From positions 310,001-374,000 of the forward strand of contig WIXG01000020.1 of the NCBI GenBank assembly GCA_009869945.1: 64,000 nt of DNA, in the 5' to 3' direction. The DNA is from Mesaphorura yosii. Lineage: Eukaryota; Arthropoda; Collembola; Poduromorpha; Tullbergiidae. The notes below the pieces were generated by a model that made no database searches, had not been told where the DNA came from, and worked only from the letters and a program-made list of their open reading frames with translations. This document shows positions 63,601-64,000 of the stretch, piece after piece. The translations under genes were made by a program, and so were the position numbers. Within the stretch, counting starts at the first letter, position 1, and the number at the start of each line of letters is the position of its first letter.

Positions 63601-64000
63601 AATTTTATAGCCTCTGATTTAGTTTGATGTTTTAAAATAAAAAGGCGATGAAAGGATTCACAAAACTCAGGCGTTTAGAAACAGGATTAGAAGTGATCCC
63701 ATTTTACGACTTCGGAAGATTACTACCTCGTTGTCGACACATTAAAATCTTGTTCGGCCGTTGAGAGTCGAGTTCCCATTACAGAAGAGACTCAAATCAG
63801 ACATGCGACCAAATTGCAGTGCTTCTAGTGAGTGTGTAGGCAGAAGAAGCTGGGATTTACCATCGCATTTCGCATGCAAGCTCCTTAAATTCCCCAGTTT
63901 TTGCTTATTACCTGCAAATTGTAAGGCCTGTGAACCCGTACTCTAAATTTCTTCCTAAGCATGTCATCTTTGGCGTTTGGCGCTGACAATTCTCAGACTT

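Larger units (their letters stand above)
59282..64000. other. region without confident gene
   Basis: About 4.7 kb upstream of the WH1 gene, AT-rich. It probably contains that gene's 5'UTR and promoter. Three small islands look exon-like (minus 59757-59845, plus 60256-60447, minus 60535-60661), each with an acceptor-like site and a short sensible peptide. None can be joined into a gene. 60700-64000 shows only short chance frames. Confidence 0.4.

Overview
This is a eukaryotic nuclear window with spliced protein-coding genes on both strands, GT-AG introns and no operon structure. The gene set points to a metazoan. A SLIMP-like degenerate mitochondrial seryl-tRNA synthetase, a FAM151/menorin gene and very short introns (about 60-100 bp in the housekeeping genes) make an arthropod most likely, perhaps a springtail or crustacean. 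That placement is inference and no species is claimed. All CDS models come from translating the sequence by eye, choosing splice sites and checking that the phases add up. Twelve genes have internally consistent models. No rRNA, tRNA, CRISPR or complete transposon was recognised.

Layout. 1-1006 (-): 5' part of the IFT dynein light intermediate chain DYNC2LI1, cut by the window edge. 1432-4862 (-): exocyst subunit EXOC1/Sec3. 5302-6064 (-): small protein with an isolated USP22-type ZnF-UBP domain. 6065-17878: a long region without a confident gene, with some exon-like islands. 17879-22409 (+): Rabin8/RAB3IP Rab GEF. 24856-35152 (+): ARID2/BAF200, the PBAF subunit, with 16 coding exons. 36411-37006 (+): ZNF593. 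37110-39380 (+): SLIMP-like. 39591-42597 (-): AFG2A/SPATA5-type double AAA ATPase. 43985-45367 (-): FAM151/menorin. 45368-48633: no recognised gene. 48634-49963 (-): FANCE-like gene, with three more coding exons upstream (50044-50944) that may belong to it. 51917-53293 (+): unrecognised nuclear-looking protein. 53528-53806: imperfect inverted repeat with peptide-level similarity between its arms. 54745-56521 (+): secreted acid lipase. 57630-59281 (-): WH1 plus CRIB-like protein without a VCA tail. 59282-64000: no confident gene, some exon-like islands.

No single pathway ties the window together. Exocyst (EXOC1) and Rabin8 both act in Rab-dependent vesicle tethering, and with DYNC2LI1 both are linked to cilium biogenesis in animals. 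They are interspersed with unrelated housekeeping genes, so their proximity may be chance. The most interesting items are the isolated ZnF-UBP protein, the WH1-CRIB protein lacking VCA, AFG2A with a decayed first ATPase and an N-terminal zinc-finger motif, the frame conflict at the FANCE locus, and the inverted repeat near 53.6 kb.
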